From NCBI RefSeq assembly GCF_003865375.1, contig NZ_RQVS01000010.1:1-64000 (forward strand): a DNA stretch of 64,000 bases, given 5' to 3'. Made by a program: the position numbers and the translations under genes. The notes beneath the pieces were generated by a model, which ran no database searches, had not been told where the DNA came from, and was given only the letters and a program-made list of their open reading frames with translations. This document shows, piece after piece, positions 35,659-43,976 of the stretch (within the stretch, counting starts at the first letter, position 1; each line of letters begins with the position of its first letter). This DNA is from Gulosibacter macacae (lineage in GTDB: Bacteria; Actinomycetota; Actinomycetes; Actinomycetales; Microbacteriaceae).

Positions 35659-37680
35659 CTACACCGTCACCGTGACAATGACCCGCACGCTCGCACCGCG
35701 ATCGATCTTCTCGCCGGCCGCCGGTTCAGTGCGTAGCACCAGCGCAATGTCTTGGAGGTAGCTCGGCACTTCGTGCGTCACGGTGAAGCCCGCCGACTCT
35801 AGCGTGGCGATTGCTTCCTTCAGTGGCTTCCCGACGACGTTCGGCACCTCGACGAGGTCGGGTCCGAGCGAAGTGACGAGGTGAATCTCGTCACCCTGCA
35901 CGACGGGGTCGGTCGTGGTTGATTGCGAGAGCACCGCTCCCGCGGGCGTCGTCTTTGAGTAGGCAGAGTCGACCACGACACCGGTGAGTCCGGCGTTCGC
36001 GAGCGTGGCCACCGCATCGCCTTCGCTCATGCCCTCGACGTCGGGCACCGGTCCGAGGGACACGACGAGGCGGATGTGTTCCTGCTCAGCAAGTTCTTGG
36101 GGGAGTGACTCACCGCTCGACGTGGTGCCGTAGAGCACCGTGCCAGCCGGCTCGCCGCTGAATTGGCTGCGGTCGGTTTCGGGGTCGTAGTTGAACCCGG
36201 CCTGCGTAATGGCTTCGATCGCGGCATCCCGATCGAGCCCGGCCACGGCGGGCACGGTGAGGATGCGTGGACCGGTCGAAACCACGAGGTCAATGGCCGA
36301 ATCGGGTGCGAGCGGCATGCCCCCATCCGGGTCGCTACGGATGACGACGCCCGACGGTACCTCGAGCGAATTCTCACCGATCACCTCGCCCACGGTGAAC
36401 CCGGCCGCGGTGATGGTCGACTCGGCCTCGGCTTGGGCGAGCCCGGCGAGCTGCGGGCTCGGGTCATACGATCCTGGGCCAACGCCCTGCCACCAACCGA
36501 TACCGGTGGCAATGGCAACGAGCATGGCGACGACGATGGCCGCGACGAAACCTGAGCGGCGCTTCTGCCGATTGATGCGTTCGAGTCGATTTGCCGTCGG
36601 CGGCAGGCCGCTTACGGCCACCGGCGCGAATCCGGCAGGCTTCGGGACGAGCACATCTGGATGCGCTGGAACGCTCGCCTGCGTCGCCGCCGCCTGCAAT
36701 TCGACGAAGTCGCTTGCTTGGGTCGGCAACTCCCACGAAACCGGCTCATCATCGGCCACAGCGAGCAGACGCGTTGACGGATCGGGGGCGACCGGCAATG
36801 AGGCCGAGTTCGGTGGCACGCGGGTGCCGCCGCCAGCGGCGATATCGCGCTCGGCCTGGCGCAGCGCGGCAAGCATGCCGCCGGCATCGGCGGGTCGATC
36901 TTCGGGATCACGCTCGGTCGACCAAATCACCAGATCGTCGAGTTCTTGTGGCACATCGGCCTGCAACTCACTCGGCGGCGGCACATTGTCGTTCGCGTGC
37001 CGGTAGGCGATATTCACCGGTTCATCGCCGCGATAGGGCTGCTCGCCGGCGAGCATTTCGAACATCATGATGCCGGCCGAGTAGATATCGCTGCGCACAT
37101 CGGCCGTGCCCTTGGTCACGAGCTCCGGCGCGAGATAGGCGATGGTGCCGAGTAGCACCGATCCTGAAGCCGTGTTCGACGTCGCGGCACGAGCGAGGCC
37201 GAAGTCAGAAAGCTTGATGCGCCCGTCGTCGGCGAGCAACACATTTTCGGGTTTGATATCGCGATGCACGATGCCCTGGCGGTGCGCGACCTGCAGACCC
37301 GCGAGCACCGCATCCATGATGTCAATCGTCTGCTCGACGGTAAGCCGGTGGTGATCGTGGAGGAGATCACGCAGGGTGATACCCGGTACATACTCCATGA
37401 CCATGTAGGCGAGGCCGTTGTCCTCACCCTGGTCATAGACATTGACGAGATTAGGATGCGCGAGCTTCGCCGCCGCGCGCGCCTCACGAATAAAACGAGC
37501 GCGGAACGCTTCGTCGGCAGCCAGGTGATCGTGCATGATCTTGACGGCGACTCGGCGCTCCAAGCGCAAGTCGGTAGCCACGTACACCGTGGCCATGCCG
37601 CCGCGAGCGATCAGCGAACGCACCTGGTATCGACCGTCGATGAGACGGCCGATGATGGTGTCGGGATTCGCTGATGCCAC
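35659..37680 (-). CDS. pknL: Serine/threonine protein kinase with four PASTA domains
   Basis: This is a transmembrane Hanks-type kinase, about 673 aa from the preferred GTG at 37680. The kinase domain (about residues 12-275) has ARGGMATVY, the catalytic Lys in VAVKIM, HRDIKPEN, a DFG motif and an APE motif (LAPEL). A linker, one helix near residue 385 and four extracellular PASTA repeats follow (to the C-terminus). PASTA repeats bind peptidoglycan fragments. Synteny with aroG and Rv2175c identifies it with PknL; the mycobacterial PknL lacks PASTA, the corynebacterial one has it. An upstream ATG at 37761 would leave only six bases to the divergent neighbour. Confidence 0.87.
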   Translation of the reverse strand: MASANPDTIIGRLIDGRYQVRSLIARGGMATVYVATDLRLERRVAVKIMHDHLAADEAFRARFIREARAAAKLAHPNLVNVYDQGEDNGLAYMVMEYVPGITLRDLLHDHHRLTVEQTIDIMDAVLAGLQVAHRQGIVHRDIKPENVLLADDGRIKLSDFGLARAATSNTASGSVLLGTIAYLAPELVTKGTADVRSDIYSAGIMMFEMLAGEQPYRGDEPVNIAYRHANDNVPPPSELQADVPQELDDLVIWSTERDPEDRPADAGGMLAALRQAERDIAAGGGTRVPPNSASLPVAPDPSTRLLAVADDEPVSWELPTQASDFVELQAAATQASVPAHPDVLVPKPAGFAPVAVSGLPPTANRLERINRQKRRSGFVAAIVVAMLVAIATGIGWWQGVGPGSYDPSPQLAGLAQAEAESTITAAGFTVGEVIGENSLEVPSGVVIRSDPDGGMPLAPDSAIDLVVSTGPRILTVPAVAGLDRDAAIEAITQAGFNYDPETDRSQFSGEPAGTVLYGTTSSGESLPQELAEQEHIRLVVSLGPVPDVEGMSEGDAVATLANAGLTGVVVDSAYSKTTPAGAVLSQSTTTDPVVQGDEIHLVTSLGPDLVEVPNVVGKPLKEAIATLESAGFTVTHEVPSYLQDIALVLRTEPAAGEKIDRGASVRVIVTVTV

Positions 37681-37767
37681 GCTCCGCAGGGTAATGCGGC
37701 AAGTGGTCAATCCGGTGGTGAAACTCCGGCGGTCACGACCACCCACAGGATCTGCGACCATGGAGGG

Positions 37768-38112
37768 GTGACAACGGTGTATTCAACTCGTGAATGGTTC
37801 ACGCTGCCGGAAGCGGCAGCCCTCCTCGGCGTCTCGTCGGGTCGTCTCGCGCGCCTGATCGAAGACAAGTACCTGCTCGACGTGCGTGTCGACGGTGAGC
37901 GGCGCATCCCGCAGGACTTTTTCAAGGACGACGAGCCGTTGCCGGGCCTGCGCGGCACGCTGACTCTGCTCGCCGACCACGGCGTCGTCGACGATGAGGC
38001 CATGGAGTGGCTGCTGTCGAACGACGAGATGCTCGGTGAGGCGCCGGTGGATGCACTGCGCAAGGGCCACAAGTCGACCGTGCGCAAGTCGGTGCAGCTC
38101 CTCGCGATCTAG
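37768..38112 (+). CDS. Rv2175c-like DNA-binding protein (kinase neighbour)
   Basis: This 114-aa protein has an N-terminal winged-helix/excisionase-like fold (WFTLPEAAALLGVSSGRLARLIED) and a C-terminal domain with GTLTLLADHGVVDDEAMEWL. In mycobacteria Rv2175c is a substrate of the neighbouring kinase PknL, and the divergent pair is kept here. Two GTG starts are possible, 37768 and 37777; the later one is better spaced from GGAGG at 37762. The stop overlaps the end of the convergent polyprenyl synthase by 4 bp. Confidence 0.85.
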   Translation: MTTVYSTREWFTLPEAAALLGVSSGRLARLIEDKYLLDVRVDGERRIPQDFFKDDEPLPGLRGTLTLLADHGVVDDEAMEWLLSNDEMLGEAPVDALRKGHKSTVRKSVQLLAI

Positions 38113-39209
38113 GCGTCGCGGCGCGCCGAGAGCTCGGCGAGGGCGATGAGCAGTTCCCGCACTTCGGGTTCGAGCGGGGTTGCCTCGAGCACGGCGAGGC
38201 ACTCATCAAGCCATGCCTGGATGCGTGCCTCGACCTCGTCGAGCGCGCCGGTGGCACGAATGAGTTCCTGCATCCTGGCGATTTCGTCGTTCGTGAGATC
38301 GGGTTGGCCGAGTCGAGCGTCGAAGAAGGCGCGCGTTTCAGCATCGCCGAGGCGCTCGACTTCCGCGACGATGAGCGTGCGCTTACCTTCGCGAAGGTCA
38401 TCGCCGGCGGGCTTGCCGGTGACCGCCGAGTCGCCGAAGACGCCGAGCACATCGTCGCGCAGCTGAAAGGCGAGGCCGAGGGGGAGTCCGAATGAACGGA
38501 TGGTCGCGATGAGTTCGTCATCCGCCCCGGCGAGGAGCGCGCCGAGCACGAGCGGTGCTTCAACCGAGTAGCGCGCCGACTTCGAGGTGGCGATGGCGAT
38601 GGCGCGATCGGCCCACTCGGTGATGGGAATGACCGACCAGGCAAGCTCTTCGACGATGTCGAGGAACTGACCCGCGGTGACTTCGGTGCGCATCCTGGTG
38701 TACTCAGCGCGAGCGCGAGCGGCGGAGGACTCGTCAATAGCGACGGTGGCGTTAATGAAGAGGTCGTCGCTCCACATAAGCAGGAGGTCGCCGGCGAGAA
38801 TCGCAGCGGACAGGCCGAAGTGCTCACGATCGCCCACCCAGCCAGAATCAGCGTGGAGTTGTTCGAAGACTCGATGCGTGGCGGGAAGGCCGCGGCGGGT
38901 GTCGGAGCGGTCAAGCAGATCATCATGCACGAGTGCGGCGGCGTGAAACAGTTCGAGGGCGGCTGCCGCGTCGACCACCGCAGTCGCGAGTGCGTCATCA
39001 GTGTTCGCGTCGGTGGTGCCGATGGCCTGGGCAGCACCGGCAGCGAGGAATCGGGCGCGCGAGCGCTTCCCTCCACTAGTGAACGCGTCGAGCTGATCGA
39101 CCACCGGGGCAAGCTCGATGCCGAGCTGCTCGAGCATGGCGCGTCGCTCGGTGAGCAACGCGGAAATGCGTTCGTTGACAGCGTTAACGAGAGGAAGACT
39201 TTCAGGCAC
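38109..39209 (-). CDS. idsA: Polyprenyl diphosphate synthase (GGPP synthase-like)
   Basis: This 366-aa trans-prenyltransferase has the first Asp-rich motif in HDDLLDRSDTRRG and the second region as LRDDVLGVFGD with the GKPAGDDLREGKRT segment that follows in E-type geranylgeranyl and farnesyl diphosphate synthases. It makes linear prenyl diphosphates for quinones, carotenoids or lipid carriers. Chain length cannot be fixed from the sequence alone. Confidence 0.9.
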   Translation of the reverse strand: MPESLPLVNAVNERISALLTERRAMLEQLGIELAPVVDQLDAFTSGGKRSRARFLAAGAAQAIGTTDANTDDALATAVVDAAAALELFHAAALVHDDLLDRSDTRRGLPATHRVFEQLHADSGWVGDREHFGLSAAILAGDLLLMWSDDLFINATVAIDESSAARARAEYTRMRTEVTAGQFLDIVEELAWSVIPITEWADRAIAIATSKSARYSVEAPLVLGALLAGADDELIATIRSFGLPLGLAFQLRDDVLGVFGDSAVTGKPAGDDLREGKRTLIVAEVERLGDAETRAFFDARLGQPDLTNDEIARMQELIRATGALDEVEARIQAWLDECLAVLEATPLEPEVRELLIALAELSARRDA

Positions 39210-39293
39210 GGCCCTACTTTACGCAGGCTGACCCGCTTAGACTGTTGTGTCACACACCGAGGGGCGGGATGCACCCGCGAAGCGAGGGAAACC

Positions 39294-39698
39294 ATGGGAC
39301 TGTCTGAGCAGGAGCAGCGGTTGCTCGATGAGATGGAGCGGAGTCTCTATCAACACGAGGCCGACATCGTGTCGACCACGCCATCAGGCAACACGGTTAT
39401 CTCAGCGCGCTCAATCACGATCGCGGTGCTTGCGGTTGCGGTTGGGCTCGCCATCATTGTCGTCGGCATGGCGACGTCAATTCCACTCATTGGTCTGGCC
39501 GGCTTCGTCGCCATGATTGGCGGCATCGCCTGGGCGTTGCGCAGTGGTCGCCAGGGCGACGAAGTTACTGCCGACGAGCAGCCGGTGGCCGCAGGTCCCC
39601 GCCCGACGAGCCCGCCGAAGTCGAAGCCCTCGAGCGGAGGTTCGTTCATGGATCGCATGGAAGACCGATGGGAGCGTCGTCAAGACGGCGACCACTAG
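39294..39698 (+). CDS. DUF3040 family membrane protein
   Basis: This 134-aa protein has the DUF3040 N-terminus (MGLSEQEQRLLDEMERSLY) and two adjacent membrane helices (about residues 40-85), then a Pro/Ser-rich charged tail ending in DRMEDRWERRQ. The function is unknown, but the gene is a regular neighbour of mraZ in actinobacteria. GAGGGA precedes the ATG. Confidence 0.85.
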   Translation: MGLSEQEQRLLDEMERSLYQHEADIVSTTPSGNTVISARSITIAVLAVAVGLAIIVVGMATSIPLIGLAGFVAMIGGIAWALRSGRQGDEVTADEQPVAAGPRPTSPPKSKPSSGGSFMDRMEDRWERRQDGDH

Positions 39699-39771
39699 TC
39701 GCTGGGAGATAGGGAGCTGAGGCTCGGTTCACGACCACCTCCACTTCACTCCCCACCACCCGCCAAACTCA

Positions 39772-39810
39772 CGAACGGGTCGATCGCCAGATCGGCCCGT
39801 TCGCTATTTT
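39772..39810 (+). terminator. Intrinsic terminator after DUF3040 gene
   Basis: A stem of 13 pairs including one G-U (arms 39772-39784 and 39791-39803) with a CGCCAG loop is followed by CTATTTT. It isolates the division cluster from upstream transcription. Confidence 0.8.
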
Positions 39811-39865
39811 CCGCCCCACTTGCCTGCCGACTCGGCCGCAAGGTGGGGCGATTTGTGGTTTCTTC

Positions 39866-39885
39866 CTCCACCTCGCTCCACCTCG
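39866..39885. repeat. Tandem 10-bp direct repeat CTCCACCTCG
   Basis: Two exact adjacent copies (39866-39875 and 39876-39885). Read on the minus strand they contain GTGGAG, the same core as the MraZ box that lies 70 bp downstream on the plus strand. Confidence 0.55.
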
Positions 39886-39954
39886 CAAGTTCGGCCTAAA
39901 ACCGAGGAAGTTCCCAGGAAAAACTCGCGGAAATTCGTTCCCGATGGGTTGCCG

Positions 39955-40000
39955 GTGGATGGATGTGGAGTAAAGTGGGGCCAAATGGTGACGGGTGGTT
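39955..40000 (+). promoter_or_regulatory. MraZ box: five repeats in 10-bp phase
   Basis: GTGGAT, GTGGAG, GTGGGG, ATGGTG and GTGGTT start at 39955, 39965, 39975, 39985 and 39995, exactly 10 bp apart, ending 16 bp before the mraZ start. MraZ is known to bind such GTGG/TGGG repeats upstream of its own gene, so this is the expected autoregulatory operator. Confidence 0.8.
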
Positions 40001-40016
40001 TGAGAGGGGGCGCCGC

Positions 40017-40448
40017 ATGTTCCTCGGCACATACGCGCCCAAGCTCGACGAGAAAGGGCGGCTGATCATGCCAGCGAAGTTCCGTGACGAACTCGCCGAC
40101 GGCATCGTGCTCACCCGTGGCCAAGACCGTTGCCTCTATGTCTTCTCGACCAGTGAGTTCGAGGGCTTCCACGAGCGCATCCGCCAGGCGCCCGTAACGA
40201 GCAAGCAGGCGCGCGACTACTTGCGCCTCTTGCTCTCGGGCGCTCACGCCGAAACCCCCGACAAGCAGGGCCGCGTCACCATCCCGGCCCAGCTGCGTCA
40301 ATACGCCGGGCTCGACCGCGAACTCGCAGTGATCGGTGCCGGCACCCGCGCCGAGATCTGGGACGCCGAGGCCTGGCAGCAGTACGTCGCCGCCAACGAG
40401 GCGAGCTTCTCCGAGACGGCAGAGGAGGTGATCCCGGGCCTGTTCTGA
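40017..40448 (+). CDS. mraZ: Transcriptional regulator MraZ
   Basis: This 143-aa protein has two AbrB-like SpoVT domains, each with the DxxGR motif: [15 protein letters not shown] (about residues 9-23) and [14 protein letters not shown] (about 82-95). It controls the dcw cluster as an oligomeric ring bound to the repeats just upstream. The start ATG at 40017 is preceded by AGAGGGGG; the frame is open further upstream across the operator but that is not coding. Confidence 0.95.
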   Translation: MFLGTYAPKLDEKGRLIMPAKFRDELADGIVLTRGQDRCLYVFSTSEFEGFHERIRQAPVTSKQARDYLRLLLSGAHAETPDKQGRVTIPAQLRQYAGLDRELAVIGAGTRAEIWDAEAWQQYVAANEASFSETAEEVIPGLF

Positions 40449-40587
40449 TCCTGTTCTGCGATCTCGCGCTGTTCGTCGCTCTGAGGCACCTTCCCCGGCA
40501 GCAGAACGAACGCCCCGGCTCACCTTCCCCGGTGCCGGGACCGAATAGCCCGGGATCAGGGAACAGGAAAGAACAACAGGGAAAACC

Positions 40588-41562
40588 ATGACTCCCGCAT
40601 CTCGAGACCTCAACAGCATCCACGCCCCGGTCATGCCCGACCGCGTGGTTGAACTCGTCGCACCAGCACTCCAGCAGCAGGGCGCGATCTACGTTGACGG
40701 CACACTCGGTATGGGCGGCCACGCCGCCGCAGTGCTGACCGCCTGCCCGAATGCGCGCCTGGTCGGTTTCGACCGCGACGCCGAAGCCATCGCCATTGCC
40801 ACCCAGCGTCTTGCGCCGTTCGGTGACCGAGTCACCACCGTGCACGCCGTCTACGACCAACTCGCCGACAAGCTCGACGAGCTTGGTATCGACGAGTTCG
40901 ACGCCGCGTTCTTCGACCTCGGCGTCTCATCGCTGCAATTGGATGAAGCCGAGCGCGGCTTCTCCTACATGCAGGATGCGCCGCTCGACATGCGCATGGA
41001 CCGCTCGGCCGGCGTGACGGCGGCGGAACTCATTGCCGAACTCGATGAGCGCGCACTGCGGCAACTCTTCCAACGCTACGGCGATGAACCGCTTGCTGCG
41101 CGTTACGCCCGTGCCATTGTCGACCACCGGGCCACCCAGGCGATCGCCACGACGGGGGAACTCGTCGAGGTGCTCCAGCAGGCGACTCCGGCGAAGTTTC
41201 GTAACGCCGGGCATCCTGCCAAACGAGTCTTCCAGGCGCTGCGCATCGAGGTGAACGGCGAACTCGACGCCCTTGAGAGTGCCATCCCGCAAGCCCTCGA
41301 GCGGGTGCGCACCGGGGGCCGGGTCGTAGTTGAGGCCTACCAATCGCTCGAAGACCGCTTCGTCAAGCGCACCTTCGCAGCCGCGACCACGGCAAACGCG
41401 CCCCGAGACCTGCCCTTCATCCCCCCGGAACTCGAAGCTGAGTTCCGCTTGCTCACGCGCGGTGCTGAGCAAGCCCCCGTCGACGAGGTCGACACCAATC
41501 CCCGTGCCAAGCCAGTACGGCTTCGCGCCGTCGAACGTATCCGGAGAGGCAACAACGCATGA
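40588..41562 (+). CDS. rsmH: 16S rRNA (cytosine(1402)-N(4))-methyltransferase RsmH
   Basis: This 324-aa SAM-dependent methyltransferase (MraW) modifies C1402 in the ribosomal decoding centre. It has HAPVMPDRVVELV, the SAM motif DGTLGMGGHAAAVL, FFDLGVSSLQLD, and the C-terminal EAYQSLEDRFVKRTF. The 139-bp gap after mraZ has GC-rich inverted sequences and a repeated CACCTTCCCCGG but no gene. The stop overlaps the next start (ATGA). Confidence 0.95.
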   Translation: MTPASRDLNSIHAPVMPDRVVELVAPALQQQGAIYVDGTLGMGGHAAAVLTACPNARLVGFDRDAEAIAIATQRLAPFGDRVTTVHAVYDQLADKLDELGIDEFDAAFFDLGVSSLQLDEAERGFSYMQDAPLDMRMDRSAGVTAAELIAELDERALRQLFQRYGDEPLAARYARAIVDHRATQAIATTGELVEVLQQATPAKFRNAGHPAKRVFQALRIEVNGELDALESAIPQALERVRTGGRVVVEAYQSLEDRFVKRTFAAATTANAPRDLPFIPPELEAEFRLLTRGAEQAPVDEVDTNPRAKPVRLRAVERIRRGNNA

Positions 41563-42119
41563 GCGCTGTCGCACAACCCCGCACCACCGCCACCGCTCCC
41601 GCGCGCGAACCCGCAGCACGCCCGCGCCTGCGCCTCATTGAGGGACTCCAGCCGCGCAGCCTGGTCTCGGGCCGCGGCGTCGTGATCGCGCTCGTCGTGC
41701 TCGGCGTGATCTTCGGCGTGCAACTCGCGCTGAGCCTCGTGGTCATCCAGGGCGCCTACGCCGAGGACGCCCTCGAGAGCCAACGCATCGAACTGCAGCG
41801 TGAGCGCACCGCCGCTCAGGAGCAGGTCGACGCACTCGCATCCCCGCAGCACCTCGCCGAACTCGCGACTGGACTCGGCATGGTGCCCTCTTCGGGCACG
41901 AACACGCTCGACCTCGCCACTGGCGCGGTAACCGGCTCGACCGAGGGCACTACCGCCCGCGGCCCAATCAACCCCGCGCTCGTGCCCAACTCAATCACCA
42001 ATGGTGAGCGGGATGCCGCTGAGCGCACGAAGCCAGCGACACCCGGTGGGTTGGCACCGAACTCGGCGGCACCTGCCGTACCTTCGGAGTTCGAACTCGT
42101 CTCGCCGAACACCCGCTAG
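41559..42119 (+). CDS. ftsL: FtsL-like divisome protein
   Basis: This 186-aa bitopic protein sits in the ftsL slot between rsmH and ftsI. A basic cytoplasmic part (1-40) is followed by one membrane helix (about 42-65) and a short coiled coil (about 70-105, SQRIELQRERTAAQEQVDAL). An LAELATGLGMVP segment typical of FtsL/FtsB follows. A Thr/Pro/Ala-rich tail of about 75 residues is added, making it longer than most FtsL. FtsL works with FtsQ and FtsB to activate FtsW-FtsI. Confidence 0.75.
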   Translation: MSAVAQPRTTATAPAREPAARPRLRLIEGLQPRSLVSGRGVVIALVVLGVIFGVQLALSLVVIQGAYAEDALESQRIELQRERTAAQEQVDALASPQHLAELATGLGMVPSSGTNTLDLATGAVTGSTEGTTARGPINPALVPNSITNGERDAAERTKPATPGGLAPNSAAPAVPSEFELVSPNTR

Positions 42120-42172
42120 CGGATTCCCGCTCGCGCCCGGGGTGCGCGGCACCCGCATCCGAGAGGAACGAC

Positions 42173-43960
42173 ATGGCCCGCACCCGCCGCTCAGACCGGC
42201 AATTGCGCGCGACCGTTCCGATCATCATCGTCACGCTCATCATGGTGGTATTCGGCGTGCGCTTGTTCGACCTGCAGGTCGTCAGCGCATCGGCTATCAA
42301 CACCGAAGCCGACGGACGCCGCGGTGTGACGGCGTCGATTTGGGCGAGCCGCGGGCCCATCGTCGACGCGCACGGCGCCACCCTCGCAAACTCGGTGGAC
42401 CGCTTCGACATCACCATGGCGCCGGTGAACATGTCGAACTATCGCTACCTCGACCCCGACACGAATAAGTACGTCGAAGTCACCGTTGATGAGGCGATTG
42501 CCAAACTTGCCACCATCACGAATCAGGATGCGGGTGCCTTGCGCGCCGCGATCAACGAGGTACTTGCCGCCGATCCCGAATCAAACTTCGCCTACATCGC
42601 CCGGATGGTGACGCTCGAGCAATACCAGCAGATCCGAGCCATGCGCATCCCCTGGGTGTATCCGCAGCCGCATCCGATGCGCACCTACCCGGGCGGCTCG
42701 GTCGGCGGCAATCTCATTGGGTTCACGGGCTCTGACGGTGTGCCGCTGGCCGGGCTCGAACTCAAGTACGACTCGTGCCTGGCCGGCGTCACCGGCGAAG
42801 AAATGTACGAGCGCTCGGCGGACGGTGTGCCGATTCCCGGATCGGTGGTGACGGTGACCGAACCCAAGGAGGGTGCGACGCTGCGGCTTACCATCGATGC
42901 CGACACCCAGTGGCGAACCCAGCAGATTATCGCTGAGCAGGTCATTGCGATGGGGGCGCGCTACGGCACCATCACCGTCGTCGAGGCGAAGACCGGCAAT
43001 ATCGTCGCCGCCGCCGAGTACCCAACTGTTGATCCGAATTCACCGGCGAGTGTGGATGCGGGCGACCGTGGTGCGCGCACCTTCACCGCGCCCTTCGAGC
43101 CGGGTTCGATTCTCAAGCCCATCACCGCTGCGAGCCTCTATGACGCGGGTGCCGTGTCACCGACCGAAACCATCCTGGTGCCCGACCACTGGCAGAACGA
43201 CGACGCCACCTTCGGTGACGACACGCCCCACGAACCGCTCACCATGAACATGAACGGTGTGCTCACCGAATCCTCGAACGTCGGTATCGCCATGTTTGGC
43301 GAGCGGATGTCGGCCGAGCAACGCCGCGAGTATTTGCTCAAGTTTGGGCTTGCCGAGCCGACCGCGGTGGAGTTTGTCGGTGAGGAACCAGGCATCGTGC
43401 GGCCCGCAGACGAATGGGATTCGCAGACGAATTACACCACCATGTTTGGCCAAGGACTCACGACGACCGCCGCGCAAATGGTTGGCGCATTCCAAGCGGT
43501 GGCAAACGATGGCAGCCGGTTGCCCCTGCGGCTAGTGACCGGTTGCGAGAACCAAGATGGCACGGTGGTCGAGGCGCCCGGTGGCGCGCCGGTGCAAGCG
43601 GTATCGGCAACGGCCGCTGACCTGACCCTCGAAGGCATGGAAGCGACAGCTCGAGAGGGCTGGCTCGCGAATGAGGTTGCGGTTGCGGGCTACCGTGTCG
43701 GCATCAAGACCGGTACGGCCGAAATCGTGAATCCTGACACCGGTCTCTACGAGAAGGGGAGCTACTACACCTCGCTCGTTGGTGTGGCTCCCATCGACGA
43801 TCCTCAGTACGTCGTTCTCGCCACGATGGCGAACCCGGTTACCATCACTGGGAGCGGTTCGACGGCGGCCGCCTGGCAGCAGGCGATGGCGTATGTGCTC
43901 ACTGCGAACCAGGTGGCGCCGTCTCCGCAGCCGTGGCCAGAGCTCACGGTGCTCCACTAG
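42173..43960 (+). CDS. ftsI: Septal peptidoglycan transpeptidase FtsI (PBP3/PbpB)
   Basis: This 595-aa class B penicillin-binding protein cross-links septal peptidoglycan. It has one N-terminal membrane anchor (about residues 14-32), a PBP dimerisation domain with SRGPIVDAHGATLA, and a transpeptidase domain. The latter has Ser312-x-x-Lys315 in EPGSILKP, S367-x-N369, and KTG at 512-514. All catalytic motifs are intact. GAGAGGAAC precedes the ATG. Confidence 0.94.
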   Translation: MARTRRSDRQLRATVPIIIVTLIMVVFGVRLFDLQVVSASAINTEADGRRGVTASIWASRGPIVDAHGATLANSVDRFDITMAPVNMSNYRYLDPDTNKYVEVTVDEAIAKLATITNQDAGALRAAINEVLAADPESNFAYIARMVTLEQYQQIRAMRIPWVYPQPHPMRTYPGGSVGGNLIGFTGSDGVPLAGLELKYDSCLAGVTGEEMYERSADGVPIPGSVVTVTEPKEGATLRLTIDADTQWRTQQIIAEQVIAMGARYGTITVVEAKTGNIVAAAEYPTVDPNSPASVDAGDRGARTFTAPFEPGSILKPITAASLYDAGAVSPTETILVPDHWQNDDATFGDDTPHEPLTMNMNGVLTESSNVGIAMFGERMSAEQRREYLLKFGLAEPTAVEFVGEEPGIVRPADEWDSQTNYTTMFGQGLTTTAAQMVGAFQAVANDGSRLPLRLVTGCENQDGTVVEAPGGAPVQAVSATAADLTLEGMEATAREGWLANEVAVAGYRVGIKTGTAEIVNPDTGLYEKGSYYTSLVGVAPIDDPQYVVLATMANPVTITGSGSTAAAWQQAMAYVLTANQVAPSPQPWPELTVLH

Positions 43961-43976
43961 GAACGCCCAGGAAATC

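Larger units (their letters stand above)
39699..40016. promoter_or_regulatory. Intergenic region before the dcw cluster
   Basis: This 318-bp stretch has no gene. From left to right it holds a pyrimidine-rich CCACC block (39735-39760), the DUF3040 terminator, a tandem CTCCACCTCG repeat (39866-39885), an A/G-rich part and the MraZ box just before mraZ. The mraZ promoter must lie here, but I cannot fix its -10 and -35 with confidence. Confidence 0.6.

Noticed and set aside
39699-40016. A small gene or tRNA before mraZ
   Set aside because: No conserved reading frame or cloverleaf; the long frames there cross the terminator and the operator.
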